From Pseudomonas fontis (lineage in GTDB: Bacteria > Pseudomonadota > Gammaproteobacteria > Pseudomonadales > Pseudomonadaceae), in the NCBI RefSeq assembly GCF_028656955.1, contig NZ_JAMDGY010000076.1, forward strand, positions 37,555 through 101,554: a DNA stretch of 64,000 nucleotides, written 5' to 3'. Made by a program: the position numbers and the translations under genes. The notes beneath the pieces were generated by a model. The model had not been told where the DNA came from. It saw only the letters and a program-made list of their open reading frames with translations, and did no database searches. Of this stretch, positions 1 through 10,600 are shown one piece after another; position 1 is the stretch's first letter; every line of letters starts with the position of its first letter.

Positions 1-10
1 AGAAACCCTG

Positions 11-50
11 CTGCGCATCGTGTCGACTCCTTGGGACGGACGATACGCAG
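11..50. terminator. Imperfect hairpin downstream of the NCS1 transporter gene
   Basis: The arm at 11-21 (CTGCGCATCGT) pairs with the arm at 40-50 (ACGATACGCAG) with one mismatch and an 18-nt loop. It lies 24 bp beyond the stop codon of the minus-strand transporter gene, so it could terminate that transcript. No T-run follows on either strand, so a factor-independent terminator is not established. The rest of positions 1-73 shows no gene. Confidence 0.35.
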
Positions 51-73
51 CTTAGTTCAGGGCTTGGGGGCTG

Positions 74-1486
74 TCAGGCGTGCGCCGCAGTCATTTGCCC
101 CTGGCGCAAACGCCGGCGGTAGGCGCTGTCGCGGCTGGCCAGCCAGAAGTACAGCGGTGAGGTCACTACCAGGCCCACCAGCCAGGACAAGTCGGCGCCG
201 TTGATATGCGCCGAGACCGAGCCGACGTACAGCGGCGTGTTCATGAACGGGATCTGCACCAGGATGCCGATGGCATAGGCCAGCAGGGCCTGCGGGTTGT
301 AGCGCCCGTAGATGCCGCCATCGACGCGGAAGATCGAGTCGATATCGTATTGCCCGCGGTGGATCGCATAAAAGTCGATCAGGTTGATCGCCGTCCACGG
401 CACCAGCACCACCAACAGCGCCAGGACCATGTCGACAAAGTGCCCGATAAAGTCCGCCGAGGCGCCAATCGCCGCCACACAGCAGCCACTGAGTACCACC
501 AGCGAGAGCACGGCGCGACTCTTGCCGGTAGGGATCCAGCGGTGCGCGAAGGTTTGCAGCAGGGTGATCAACGAAAGCACCGCGCCATACAGGTTCAGCG
601 CGTTGTGGCTGATCACGCTGAGCAGGAACAGCACCAGCATCAACGGGCCAATGGCACCGGTGGCCAGCTTGACTGCGTCCATGGTGTCCATGCCTGCGGG
701 TACCGCGAGTACCGCCATGGCGCCGAACACGAACGACAGCGTCGAGCCCAGCGCAGAACCCAGGTAAGTTGCCCAGAACGTTGCGCCTACGCCGACATCC
801 TTGGGCAGGTAGCGCGAATAGTCCGACACATACGGGGCAAAGGCGATCTGCCAAAGCGCGGCCAGCGACACCGTGGCCAGCCAGCCGGAGATGTTGAAGC
901 CGCCACGGGTGAGGAAGTCATCGGACTGCACGTGGGTCAGGATATAGCCGAACCCCAGCACGATACCGATGCCCAGCACCCAGGTGCCGATACGGTTGAG
1001 CACGTGAATGAAGCGGTAGCCGATGATGCCGATGATCCCGGAACCGAGTGCGCCGACGATGATGCCCACCGGCAACGGTACGCTGTCGGCCACGCCGTGT
1101 AGCGATTTGCCGGCCAGGACGATGTTCGAGGCGAAGAAGCCGATGTACATCACCCCGGCGATCACCACCACCAGCAAGGCGCCGAGCGAGCCGAACTGGG
1201 CGCGGCTCTGGATCATCTGCGGGATGCCCATTTGTGGGCCCTGGGCCGAGTGCAAGGCCATCAGCACGCCGCCGACCAGGTGGCCGACAACGATGGCGAC
1301 AATGCCCCACAGCAAGTTCAGGTGAAACAGTTGCACACCGAGCGCGCCGGTGACGATGGGCAGCGGCGCGATATTGCCGCCGAACCAGAGTGTGAAGAGG
1401 TCCCTTACCTTTCCGTGGCGGTCTTCCAGCGGCACGTATCCGATCGTGTGCTTTTCGATTAGCGGTGTGGCGGTTGCGGTGGTCAT
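74..1486 (-). CDS. NCS1 family cytosine/purine/nucleobase-type permease
   Basis: This is a 470-residue, very hydrophobic protein with about 12 membrane segments and the look of the NCS1 (purine-cytosine permease, CodB-like) family. The N-terminal part has the charged stretch preceding a Phe-Gly-Gly-Asn motif (LWFGGN near residue 36) that is typical of these sodium- or proton-coupled symporters. It should import a nucleobase or a related cyclic ureide across the inner membrane; the exact substrate cannot be read from the sequence. The ATG at 1486 was chosen over the upstream TTG/ATG options because a GGAG lies about 8 bases before it. The gene is divergent from the biosynthetic locus and is probably not part of it, although an exporter or importer role for a precursor cannot be excluded. 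Confidence 0.85.
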   Translation of the reverse strand: MTTATATPLIEKHTIGYVPLEDRHGKVRDLFTLWFGGNIAPLPIVTGALGVQLFHLNLLWGIVAIVVGHLVGGVLMALHSAQGPQMGIPQMIQSRAQFGSLGALLVVVIAGVMYIGFFASNIVLAGKSLHGVADSVPLPVGIIVGALGSGIIGIIGYRFIHVLNRIGTWVLGIGIVLGFGYILTHVQSDDFLTRGGFNISGWLATVSLAALWQIAFAPYVSDYSRYLPKDVGVGATFWATYLGSALGSTLSFVFGAMAVLAVPAGMDTMDAVKLATGAIGPLMLVLFLLSVISHNALNLYGAVLSLITLLQTFAHRWIPTGKSRAVLSLVVLSGCCVAAIGASADFIGHFVDMVLALLVVLVPWTAINLIDFYAIHRGQYDIDSIFRVDGGIYGRYNPQALLAYAIGILVQIPFMNTPLYVGSVSAHINGADLSWLVGLVVTSPLYFWLASRDSAYRRRLRQGQMTAAHA

Positions 1487-1811
1487 GACGAACTCCAAGG
1501 CAAGGGTGAGTACGTGGACGTACTTCGCTGTGCGCCTGCACGACGGGCGCATTTCTTGTTGGAGCGATCATGGGCAAAGCGGGCAAACAGGGAAATTAGT
1601 AAAAATATGCCTTGAGGCTTTAAAAAATGTGTCCTTGGCCGAGCGCCGCTTGAATTGGCCTCAACGCCGCCGCGCAAACCTGTGCAAACCGTGAAGAATT
1701 GCACATATACGCATTCCGGCCCGCTTGGCACTCTGCGCATCAACCTTGCCGCGGCCCTTGCTCAACGGGGCTCAGGCTGTTGTCCAGGCGGTACTCGATG
1801 GAGAACGATGC
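1487..1811. promoter_or_regulatory. Divergent intergenic region between the transporter and the NRPS/PKS locus
   Basis: This 325-bp stretch separates two divergent genes and must hold both promoters. It contains an AT-rich core at about 1590-1630 and a widely spaced inverted repeat (TTGAGGC at 1612-1618, GCCTCAA at 1658-1664). I see no convincing -10/-35 pair and no sigma-54 motif. A TTG at 1725 would extend the amidase upstream by 29 codons into this region. Confidence 0.4.
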
Positions 1812-3203
1812 GTGGATATCCTCACCTGCAATGCCGCCACCCTGTCGGCGGCGGTCAAGCGCGGAACCCTCAGCGCCCGTGAAGTACTGGACGCCTATTA
1901 CCGCCAGATTGACCGGGTCAACCCGCTGATCAATGCGCTGGTGCAGAGCAATCGGGAAATGGCCTACGACCAGGCCGCCTGGATCGACCAACACCGCAAT
2001 CGCCTGCAACACAAACCGCTGTTGGGGGTGCCCTTCAGCGTCAAGAACACCTGTGGCGCCATCGGCTACCAGCCCGACAAGGGCTGTGCCGGCCTGATCG
2101 GCCAGCCCAGCGAGCGCGACGCCACCGTGGTTGCCCGGCTGCGCGAAGCCGGTGGCTTGCTGCTCGGCCTGAGCAATACGCCAGAGCTGAGCATCGGCTA
2201 CGAAACCGACAACCTGCTGTATGGCCAGACCCGCAACCCCTACGACCTGCTGCGTAGCCCCGGCGGCAGCAGTGGCGGCGAGGCGGCACTGATTGCCGCC
2301 AGGGGGTCGCTGCTTGGCATCGGCTCCGATGCCAGCGGCAGCCTGCGGGTGCCGGCTCACAACACCGGCATCACCACCTTGCGCCTGACCCAGGGGCGCG
2401 TTCCCCTCACCGGCCACTTTCCGCTCGACTGCATGGGCTTGTTCAGCCAGTTCATTTCCTTTGGCCCCATGGCCCGCAGCATCGACGACCTGATGCTGGT
2501 TGCCCCTTTGCTCGCCGGCCCCGATGGCCGCGACCCACATGTGCCCCCGGTGCCCTGGCAGACCGGCGAGCCGCGTGCGCTCAGTTCATTGCGCGTTGCC
2601 TGGTACAGCGACGACGGCATTGCCCCGCCCAGCGAAGATGTTCGCCGTTGCGTCACAAACGCCGCGCTGTCGTTGCAGGGCGAGGTGGCCCAGCTCGACG
2701 AGCGCCGCCCGGAAGTGCTCGGGCAGATCGAAACGCTGCTGGCCAACAGCATCCTGCTGGGCGGCGACGAAGGAAAGTGGCTGACTGACCTGATCCAGCA
2801 ACTGGACCTGAAACGGCCCTCCCCCCTGCTGCTTGAGTACCTTGAGCTGGCCCGCCAGTCCCGGCTCTCGGTCACCGAGCTGCGCGGCAACTGGATGCAG
2901 TTCGACCGCTGCCGCCAGGCCATGCTGCATTTCATGGATGACTACGACGTGATCCTCTGCCCGGTCGCCGCCACCGTGGCCAAGCCGCATGGGCACTCGT
3001 ACCGCGAGGTACGCGATTTCAGCTATTCGATCTGTTACAGCCTGGTCAACTGGCCGGTGGCGGTGGTGCCCATCGGACGCTCCCGCGAAGGGTTGCCCAT
3101 CGGTATCCAGGTTATCGCCAAACCCTGGCGTGAAGACCTCGCGTTGCAGGTTGCCCGCCAGCTGGAACGCCTTGGCGGCTGGCAAGCCCCGGCCCTGATG
3201 TAG
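1812..3203 (+). CDS. Amidase signature (FAAH-like) family hydrolase
   Basis: This is a serine amidase of the amidase-signature superfamily, 463 residues from the GTG at 1812. That start has a GGAG 8 bases upstream; a TTG at 1725 is the longer alternative. The catalytic triad is visible: Lys78 in VKNTC, the cis-Ser at about 154 in GGSSGG, and the nucleophilic Ser177 in the SDASGSLR motif. The GGSSGGEAALIA and GIGSDASGS wording is closest to fatty-acid-amide-hydrolase-like members rather than GatA. It heads the run of codirectional biosynthetic genes, 49 bp before the P450, so it may trim or activate the peptide product, for example by removing an acyl group. That role is inference. No signal peptide is seen, so it should be cytoplasmic. 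Confidence 0.85.
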   Translation: MDILTCNAATLSAAVKRGTLSAREVLDAYYRQIDRVNPLINALVQSNREMAYDQAAWIDQHRNRLQHKPLLGVPFSVKNTCGAIGYQPDKGCAGLIGQPSERDATVVARLREAGGLLLGLSNTPELSIGYETDNLLYGQTRNPYDLLRSPGGSSGGEAALIAARGSLLGIGSDASGSLRVPAHNTGITTLRLTQGRVPLTGHFPLDCMGLFSQFISFGPMARSIDDLMLVAPLLAGPDGRDPHVPPVPWQTGEPRALSSLRVAWYSDDGIAPPSEDVRRCVTNAALSLQGEVAQLDERRPEVLGQIETLLANSILLGGDEGKWLTDLIQQLDLKRPSPLLLEYLELARQSRLSVTELRGNWMQFDRCRQAMLHFMDDYDVILCPVAATVAKPHGHSYREVRDFSYSICYSLVNWPVAVVPIGRSREGLPIGIQVIAKPWREDLALQVARQLERLGGWQAPALM

Positions 3204-3252
3204 CTCTCTCGCGCCTGGTGCGCGGCCCCCCACCCTGACGAGCAGGTAAGCC

Positions 3253-4662
3253 ATGGAAGCGCTGAAGAACCGTCCCCTGGAAAGCACGCGCGCAGACGGT
3301 CTGTCGATTGTCGCCGCCTCCCTACTGCAACGCCGTACCTACCGCCTGCTGGGCGGGTTGGCGGCACCTTTCGGGCTATTGCGACGCTGGCAGAATTCGC
3401 GCGCCTTGCGTCGTCGCGCCGACGTCTATCACTACATCGCTGGCCGCGCCTTGCGTGGCGACGGCCACTACCAGCCGTTCCTGCGCTTGCCGACCTTTGC
3501 TGGCGACTACTGCGTACTGCTCGGCGTCGAGGCCATTCGCGGCTTGATGCAGCACCCGCGCATGGGCCAGGGCGAGCTGGTGGGTGATGGTCGGCAGTTC
3601 CTGGTAATTGCCGACGCATTGGGCCGCATGCGCATGAGCAAGGAGCGCCAGGATGCCAAGCAGAAGCGCAATATCATTGCGCACCTGGTCAGCGGCCCGG
3701 AGCGTTTCATCCAGACCATGCGCCAACTCAGCGAGCAACTGGCCACTCGCTGGTGGCAGGGTGAGCGCCATTTCGCCATCAATGATGCGCTGGGGGCCTT
3801 TACCGTCGAGGTCTACCTGCGCTCGGTGATGAACATGCAGGGGTCGCTGGAAGGCGTCAGCCAGATGCTCGAGGAACAGGTCGACCTGCTTGGCAAGGCC
3901 TTTGCCTATCACAAGCCAGCCAACTTCAATGCCCGCTTCGACCAGCTCAAGCGCCAACTGGTGGCGCGCATTGGCAATGACCCAGGCCTGCTGAACACCA
4001 CCGACTACACCGAGCGCCTGAACGCCTATATCGACCAGCACTACCAATCGATCCAGGACGAAGCCTTCGCCACCGGCCTCAATGGCGCGGTGCTGGCGGG
4101 CTACATCGCGCCCTTCCCGTCGTTCGTCGCGCTGGTCTATGAACTCGGACAGCACGCCGGTTATCGCCAAGCGCTGCATGACGAGCTGCGCAGCCAGGGC
4201 GAGGACTACAGCGCCTACATTCGCCGCGACGACACCCTGTTGCATGCCTGCGTACACGAAGTGCTGCGCCTGCACCCGGCGCAACCGTTCCTGTTCCGCG
4301 CCGCCAGTTGCGACCTGATGATCAATGGCCATTTCGTCAAGCGTGGCACTGAACTGGTGGCCGATGTCTACCACCTCCTGCGCCTGACCGAGTTTTGGGG
4401 CGCGGACGCCGAACAGTTTCGCCCGGAGCGCTTCATGGAGAAACCCGAGCGCTACCGCCAGCCCTTCCTCACCTACTCAAGCGGCCCGAACAACTGCACC
4501 GGGCAGATGTTCTCCCGCTACTCGCTCAAAGTGCTGCTGGCCGAGCTGGTTCGCGCGGGCGACTGGGAGGTCAGCAATGGCCTGATGGAGCACCAGTTCC
4601 ACTTCGCCCTGGCGATGAAGCAACCGGTGCAGATCGCGCTGCAGGAGCGTCGCCATGCGTGA
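3253..4662 (+). CDS. Cytochrome P450
   Basis: This is a 469-residue P450. The haem-thiolate Cys415 lies in the Cys loop (SGPNNCTGQ), and the K-helix ExxR is Glu336-Val-Leu-Arg339. The I-helix reads AGYIAPFPSF from about residue 282, so the usual acid-alcohol pair (AGxDT/AGxET) is missing and two prolines occur there. The Cys-loop Phe is replaced by Tyr and the Arg by Asn. Its reading frame overlaps the start of the NRPS by 8 bp, so the two are translationally coupled. It most likely hydroxylates or otherwise oxidises a carrier-bound amino acid or the finished peptide, but the altered I-helix leaves peroxygenase-like or non-monooxygenase chemistry open. The ATG at 3253 has a weak upstream purine stretch. 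Confidence 0.9.
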   Translation: MEALKNRPLESTRADGLSIVAASLLQRRTYRLLGGLAAPFGLLRRWQNSRALRRRADVYHYIAGRALRGDGHYQPFLRLPTFAGDYCVLLGVEAIRGLMQHPRMGQGELVGDGRQFLVIADALGRMRMSKERQDAKQKRNIIAHLVSGPERFIQTMRQLSEQLATRWWQGERHFAINDALGAFTVEVYLRSVMNMQGSLEGVSQMLEEQVDLLGKAFAYHKPANFNARFDQLKRQLVARIGNDPGLLNTTDYTERLNAYIDQHYQSIQDEAFATGLNGAVLAGYIAPFPSFVALVYELGQHAGYRQALHDELRSQGEDYSAYIRRDDTLLHACVHEVLRLHPAQPFLFRAASCDLMINGHFVKRGTELVADVYHLLRLTEFWGADAEQFRPERFMEKPERYRQPFLTYSSGPNNCTGQMFSRYSLKVLLAELVRAGDWEVSNGLMEHQFHFALAMKQPVQIALQERRHA

Positions 4663-7600
4663 ATTCAACGCCAATCGTTATCAGCGACGGTTCTTCCTGG
4701 AATGGCAGCTGGCACCACAAAGCACGCTGTACAACACCCCCCTGGTCTACCGCATCGAGGGTGATCTCGACGAGCAGGCGCTCGAGTGCGCCCTGGCCTA
4801 CTTCGTCAATCACTATTACCACGGCTGCCGCAGCCGCTTTCGGGTGGCGGGTGATGAGCTGCTCCAGCAGGTTGCTGCACCGATTGCCGAGGTGCTCTGC
4901 GTACGTGAGGTTGCGCTGGCGCAAACGCTGGACGAGGCCATCGGCGAAGCACTGGCCATCCCCTTCAACCTGGAAAGCGGGCCGCTGTTTCGCTTCAGCC
5001 TGCTGCGCCGGGAGCAACAGCGGGTGCTGCTGCTGAACTTCCATCACATCATTGCCGATGCCACCTCGGCGCTGCACTTCGTGCACGTGCTGGAACAGAG
5101 CTACCAGCATTACCTGTCCGGGACGCCGCTGCCTGAGCCAAGCACCCAGTTGCCGGCGATGGACGACAGTACCCGGCAGGCGGATGTCGACTATTGGTGC
5201 GAGCGCCTGGCCGGGCAGCCGTTGAGCGTGGAACTGCCACGCCAGGAGGTACCCGCAGCGCCAGCCGGCCTCGGCAGCTCACATTACTTCGAACTGAGCC
5301 CGGCGCTGTCGCAGGCACTGCGCAAGTACGCCCGCAGCCAGCGCGCAACGCCTTTCATGGTGATTGCTGCCGCGGTCGGCCAGGTCGTGGCTGGCTATGC
5401 CGGGGCTGATTCACTGGTGCTCAATTACCCTGTCGACATGCGCCCGGCCGGCGCCCGCCAGGTACTGGGCTGCTACATCAACAACTACCCCCTGCACCTG
5501 GACGTTGGCGCCCAGTGCACCCTGGACCAGCAGGTCGCACATCTGCTTGAGCAGCGTAAAGCGGCGCGCGAACACGGGCGTTTCACCCTGACCGAGGTGA
5601 TTCGGCAGTTGCGCAACAGCGAACGCAGCGAAGAGCGACCGTTCAACGTCAGCGTGATCGAGGCCTACTTCGGCGAGGACCAACTGGCCCTGGGCAAGGC
5701 CCGACTGCACCCCCTGCCGCTGGGGCAGCGCCAGGTCGTCGGCGACCTGGTTTTTGCCTACCAGCAGGATGCCGAGCGCATCCGCCTGCGCCTGGACTAT
5801 CAACTGGGCCTGTTCAGCGCCGCATTCATCCAGCGATTGGCCGCAAGCTTCGTGCAACTGCTCGAGTGCGCCCTGGATGCGCCGCAACAGCCGCTGCACA
5901 GCGGCTGGTTGCTGACCGCCCCCGTGTACCAACAGCTACGGGCATTTGCCGGCGAACCCGCGGGGGTTGCCCGTGGGCAGCAAGGTGTCATGGCCATGTT
6001 CATGGCCCAAGTCAAATGCCAACCCGACGCCCCCGCCCTGCACTACCGCAACGCCACGCTCAGTTATCGTCAACTGGCCAGCGCCGCATCGGCCGTGGCC
6101 GCACAACTGCACTCAGCGCATCCGACACCTCGACGCATTGGCATCTGCCTGCAACGCAAGGACCTCGCGGTGGTGGCCATGCTGGGCATTCTTGGCAGTG
6201 GCAACGCCTATGTCCCGATTGACCCGCACATGCCCCTGGAGCGGCTGCGAGATATCGTCAGCGACAGCGGCATGGACCTGTTGATCTGTGATCAGGCGCT
6301 GCCGATCGACGTAAAGCAATGGTGCCTGGCGCCGACGCTGGTACGTGCTCCAACCTGCCCGGTGGCGCTTAGCCTGCCGCCGGCCTCGGCGCTGGCTTAT
6401 CTGATCTACACCTCCGGTTCCACCGGGCGGCCCAAGGGCGTGTGTATCGAACAGGCGGCTTTGGGCCACCTGATTGCAGACTTCGTCACGGATCTTCAGC
6501 TCGATAGCCGAGATCGCGTGGTCGGGGCCACTGCGGTGGGCTTTGACATATTCGGCCTTGAGCTGTTCGGCGCGCTGGCCAGCGGCGCGCGCCTGCTGCT
6601 GCTCGACGAACAACTACAGGACCCGGCAGCCCTCTGCACCGCGCTGGACGCCTACCAACCCACGCTGCTGCAGGGCACGCCCTCGTTCTGGTCGATACTG
6701 GCGCTCGCCGGTTGGCGCCCGGCAGAACGCGGGCAGGCGCGCCTGCTGTGCGGCGGCGAAGCCTTGTCCAAGCACCTGGCCGAGTACCTGCTGGCCTGCT
6801 CGACGCGGGTGTTGCAGGTCTATGGGCCGACCGAAACCACGATCTGGTCCACCCGCAAGGTACTGAGCGACCCGGCCCAGCATGCGGTCATTGGCCAGCC
6901 GATCGGCGCCACCTGCTGCTATGTGCTGGACCCTCAACAGAACCTCGTGCCCTGGGGGGCCAACGGCGAGTTGTACATCGGCGGCGTCGGCCTGAGCAGT
7001 GGCTACCATCAACGTGAAGCGCTGAACGCCGAGCGTTTTGTGATGCTCGACGCCTTGGCGCGAAAAGGCGAAACCGTGCGCCTTTACCGCACCGGGGACC
7101 GGGTACGCTGGAACGAGCACGGTGAGCTGGTCTACCTCGGCCGCCTGGATTTCCAGGTCAAGGTCCGCGGCCACCGGGTAGAACTGGGTGAAATCGAACA
7201 TGCCCTGCATCAGTTGCCGGGTATCCGCCAGGCCGTGGTGCTGGCCTGGGAGCACAATGGCCAGACCGAGCTGAGCGCCTATGTGGTGCCCCGCTCGCCT
7301 GAAGCTGCCGAGCCTGCTGCATGGCGCGCAGCGCTGCATGAACACCTGCCCGGCTACATGGTGCCGCGTCATTTCCAATGCCTGGACCAGTTGCCACGCT
7401 CACTGAACGGAAAAGTCGACCGCCAGGCGCTGGAGCGCCCTACGCAGGATCAGAGCGCAGAGTCGGTCGCCGCAAAAAACCCGCTCGAGTCGAAACTGCT
7501 TGGGCTGTGGCAGAACCTGCTGAATGTGCCGGTGGTCAGCACCCAGGCCTCGTTTTTCGAGCTGGGTGGGCACTCGTTACTGGCCGCTCAGCTGTTGATT

Positions 7601-10600
7601 GGCATCCACGAGCACTTCGGCGTGCGCTTGAGCCTTGCACAACTGCTGTGTTACCCGAGCGTGGGCGAACTGGCAGCTTATGTGGGCAGTTGCTCGACCG
7701 AAGAGGTAACTGAACCGCAGCGCGAAACGCGCTTCCCGCTGTCACTTGAACAACAGCATCTGTATTTCAGCGACCGCTACGACGAGGGGCAGGTCCAGCG
7801 ATTCAACCTGGCGGTGGTGCAACGGCTGGAGGGCGCTATTGACCTGCCTGCATTGCAGCGCGCCTGGGAACAGGTCGTCAGGCGTCATGACCAGTTGCAC
7901 ATGCAGGTGGTCGACGACCAGGGGCTCTGGCAGGTCTACAGCCCACAGACCGTGCACCCTATCCAGCGAATGCAGGTGGCGGCCGATGCGCTACAGGCCT
8001 ACCTGGAAGATGCGCTGCGCCAACCACTGGATCTTCATCAGGCGCCGCTTGTGCAGGTTCAGTTGCTCAGGCTGAACGAACGCGAGCACATCCTCCTGTT
8101 GCGCCTGCCGCACCTGATCGCCGATGGCTGGTCACTGGACCTGTTGCGGCGGCAACTGGGCGAAGCCTATAACGCCGAGTGCCAAGGCGACGCGCTGAAT
8201 TGGCCGCCCGTATCGCAGTCCTACAGCGGTGCCGTTACCCGGCAACAGCGTTGGTTGGCGTCTGCCGAATTCGAGCAGGCGCGGGACTACTGGCGCAGCC
8301 TGCTGGAAGGCTATGAAGGGTTGGACTTGCCAAGTGATGGACATGACGCTGGCTCATCGGCAGGTGCACACCATTACTTCAGCCTGCCTGCTCATCTGGT
8401 CAAGCGCCTCACGCAGTACTGCGAACAGCACGCGGCGTCGTTGTTCAGTGGCCTGTTCAGCGTGTTTGCCCTGCTGCTACGCCGCTATTGCGAGCAGAAC
8501 GACCTGGTCATCAGCGTGCCCTCGGCCAACCGTGCGGCCGGCAATGAAGCGGTGTTCGGGTTGTTCACCTGTACCCTGCCACTGCGCGTACAGATTGACG
8601 AACAGGCCCCATTTGCCGCGTTGCTCGAACAGGTTGCCTTGCTGGGGCGCCAGGCGCAGGCGCATCAGGGTGTCCCGCTGGAAGCGATGCAGGCGCTGCA
8701 GCCCGGTACCCAGGGGCAGTCCCATGCCTTGATGCAGGCTGTATTTGCCCTGCAATCGGCCAACGAGCAGCACGCCCTGGACCTGCATGGCCTGCACAGT
8801 GAATTTCTCGAAGTCGAGGATGGCATTGCCCGTTACCCGCTGTTTCTCTCGTTGCGCCATGACGCAAGCGGTGGGTTGCGCGGCACGCTGGAGTACGCCA
8901 CTGAGCGCTTCAGCGCAGCCCGCATGGCGCGCCTGGGCGAGCATTACTGCCAACTGCTGGAGCACGCGTTGGACAGTGACGCAAGTGTCGCGCAGCTCGA
9001 GCTGCTTACCCCCATCGAGCGGCAGGCATTGCTGGCACGCGGCGAACCCGAGGCGCCTTCGCCTGATTCGCTGGTGTCGCTGTTCGCCAGGACGTCCACG
9101 CAGTTCCCCTGCGCTATCGCCGTGCAGGATGGCCCGCGCAGCCTGACCTATAGCGAACTCGACCAGGCTAGTACCGCGCTGGCTCAGCACCTGCGTAGCC
9201 GTTACCGGCATGTCCATGGCCAAGCGCTGCCTGCCGACACCCTGGTTGGCCTTTGCATGCCACGCAGTGCCGACCTGCTGATCGGCTTGCTGGGCATTCT
9301 CAAGGCTGGTGCCGCCTATGTCCCGCTGGACCCCGACTACCCGGCAGCAAGGCTTGAGGCCGTCTGTCAGGACAGCCGCCTGCAATGGGTAGTTGGCGAT
9401 GCCGAAGCCTTGGCGCACAGCGGGCTGACCGTGCCAAATGTGCTCACGCTGGACGAGCCCTTCACCGCAACCGACGAACCGCTGCCGGTGATTGACCCGG
9501 CACAACTGGCCTATGTGATCTACACCTCGGGCTCAACGGGAACGCCCAAGGGGGCGATGCTCAGCCACGGCAATGTGCTGCGCTTGTTCAGCAGCAGCCG
9601 GCGCTTGTTCGATTTCCGCCAGCAGGACACCTGGTGCCTGTTCCACTCCTATGCCTTCGACTTTTCGGTCTGGGAAATCTGGGGCGCGCTGCTGCATGCA
9701 GCGCGTCTGCTGATCGTGCCCCAGGACATCAGCCGCGACCCACAGGCCCTGCGCGCCTTGCTGCTGGAGCAGCAGGTCACGGTGCTGAACCAGACGCCGG
9801 GCGCCTTTGCCCGGTTGATCAGCGAAGACTGTCGCCATGCGCAGCGCTTGCCCCTGCGCGAGGTGATCTTTGGCGGTGAGGCGCTGCAAGTCGCCAGCTT
9901 GGCGCCGTGGTTCGACAAATACGCCGACAGCGTGCGCCTGAGCAATCTGTACGGCATCACCGAAACCACCGTGCACGTCACCCACAAACAAGTGACCTCG
10001 GCAGACCTTTTGCGCAGCACGCGCAATGATATTGGCCGACCACTCGCCGACCTGCAGGTGCTGGTGCTCGATCAGCACGGCTGCCTGTGCCCGGTCGGGG
10101 TCACCGGCCAATTGCATGTCGCAGGGCCAGGCCTGGCGCGCGGCTACCTGAACCAGCCGATGCTGACCGCGCGTGCCTTTGTCCAATGGCAGGGCTTGCG
10201 CCTGTACCGCACTGGCGACCTGGGGCGCTGGTTGGACAACGGCCACCTGGAATACCTGGGGCGCAACGACCATCAAGTGAAGATTCGCGGTTTTCGCATC
10301 GAGCTGGGCGATATCCAGGCCGCGCTGCTGCGCCATGCGGCCATCCGCACTGCGCAGGTCCGCCATGACCCTGGGCGCGAGCTGCTGCAAGCATGGTATT
10401 GCGCCGACACGCCGCTACCGCCTGCCGAGGTGCACGCGCACCTGCGCAGCCTGTTGCCGGCCTTCATGGTGCCGCAGCGTTTGCTGCAGGTGCAGGCGTT
10501 GCCGCTGACGCGCAACGGCAAGGTCGATATCGCCGCACTCCAGGCACTCGACAGCAGCGCACCAATGACCAGCGAGGCGTGGCGAGCGCCCGCAGGCGTG

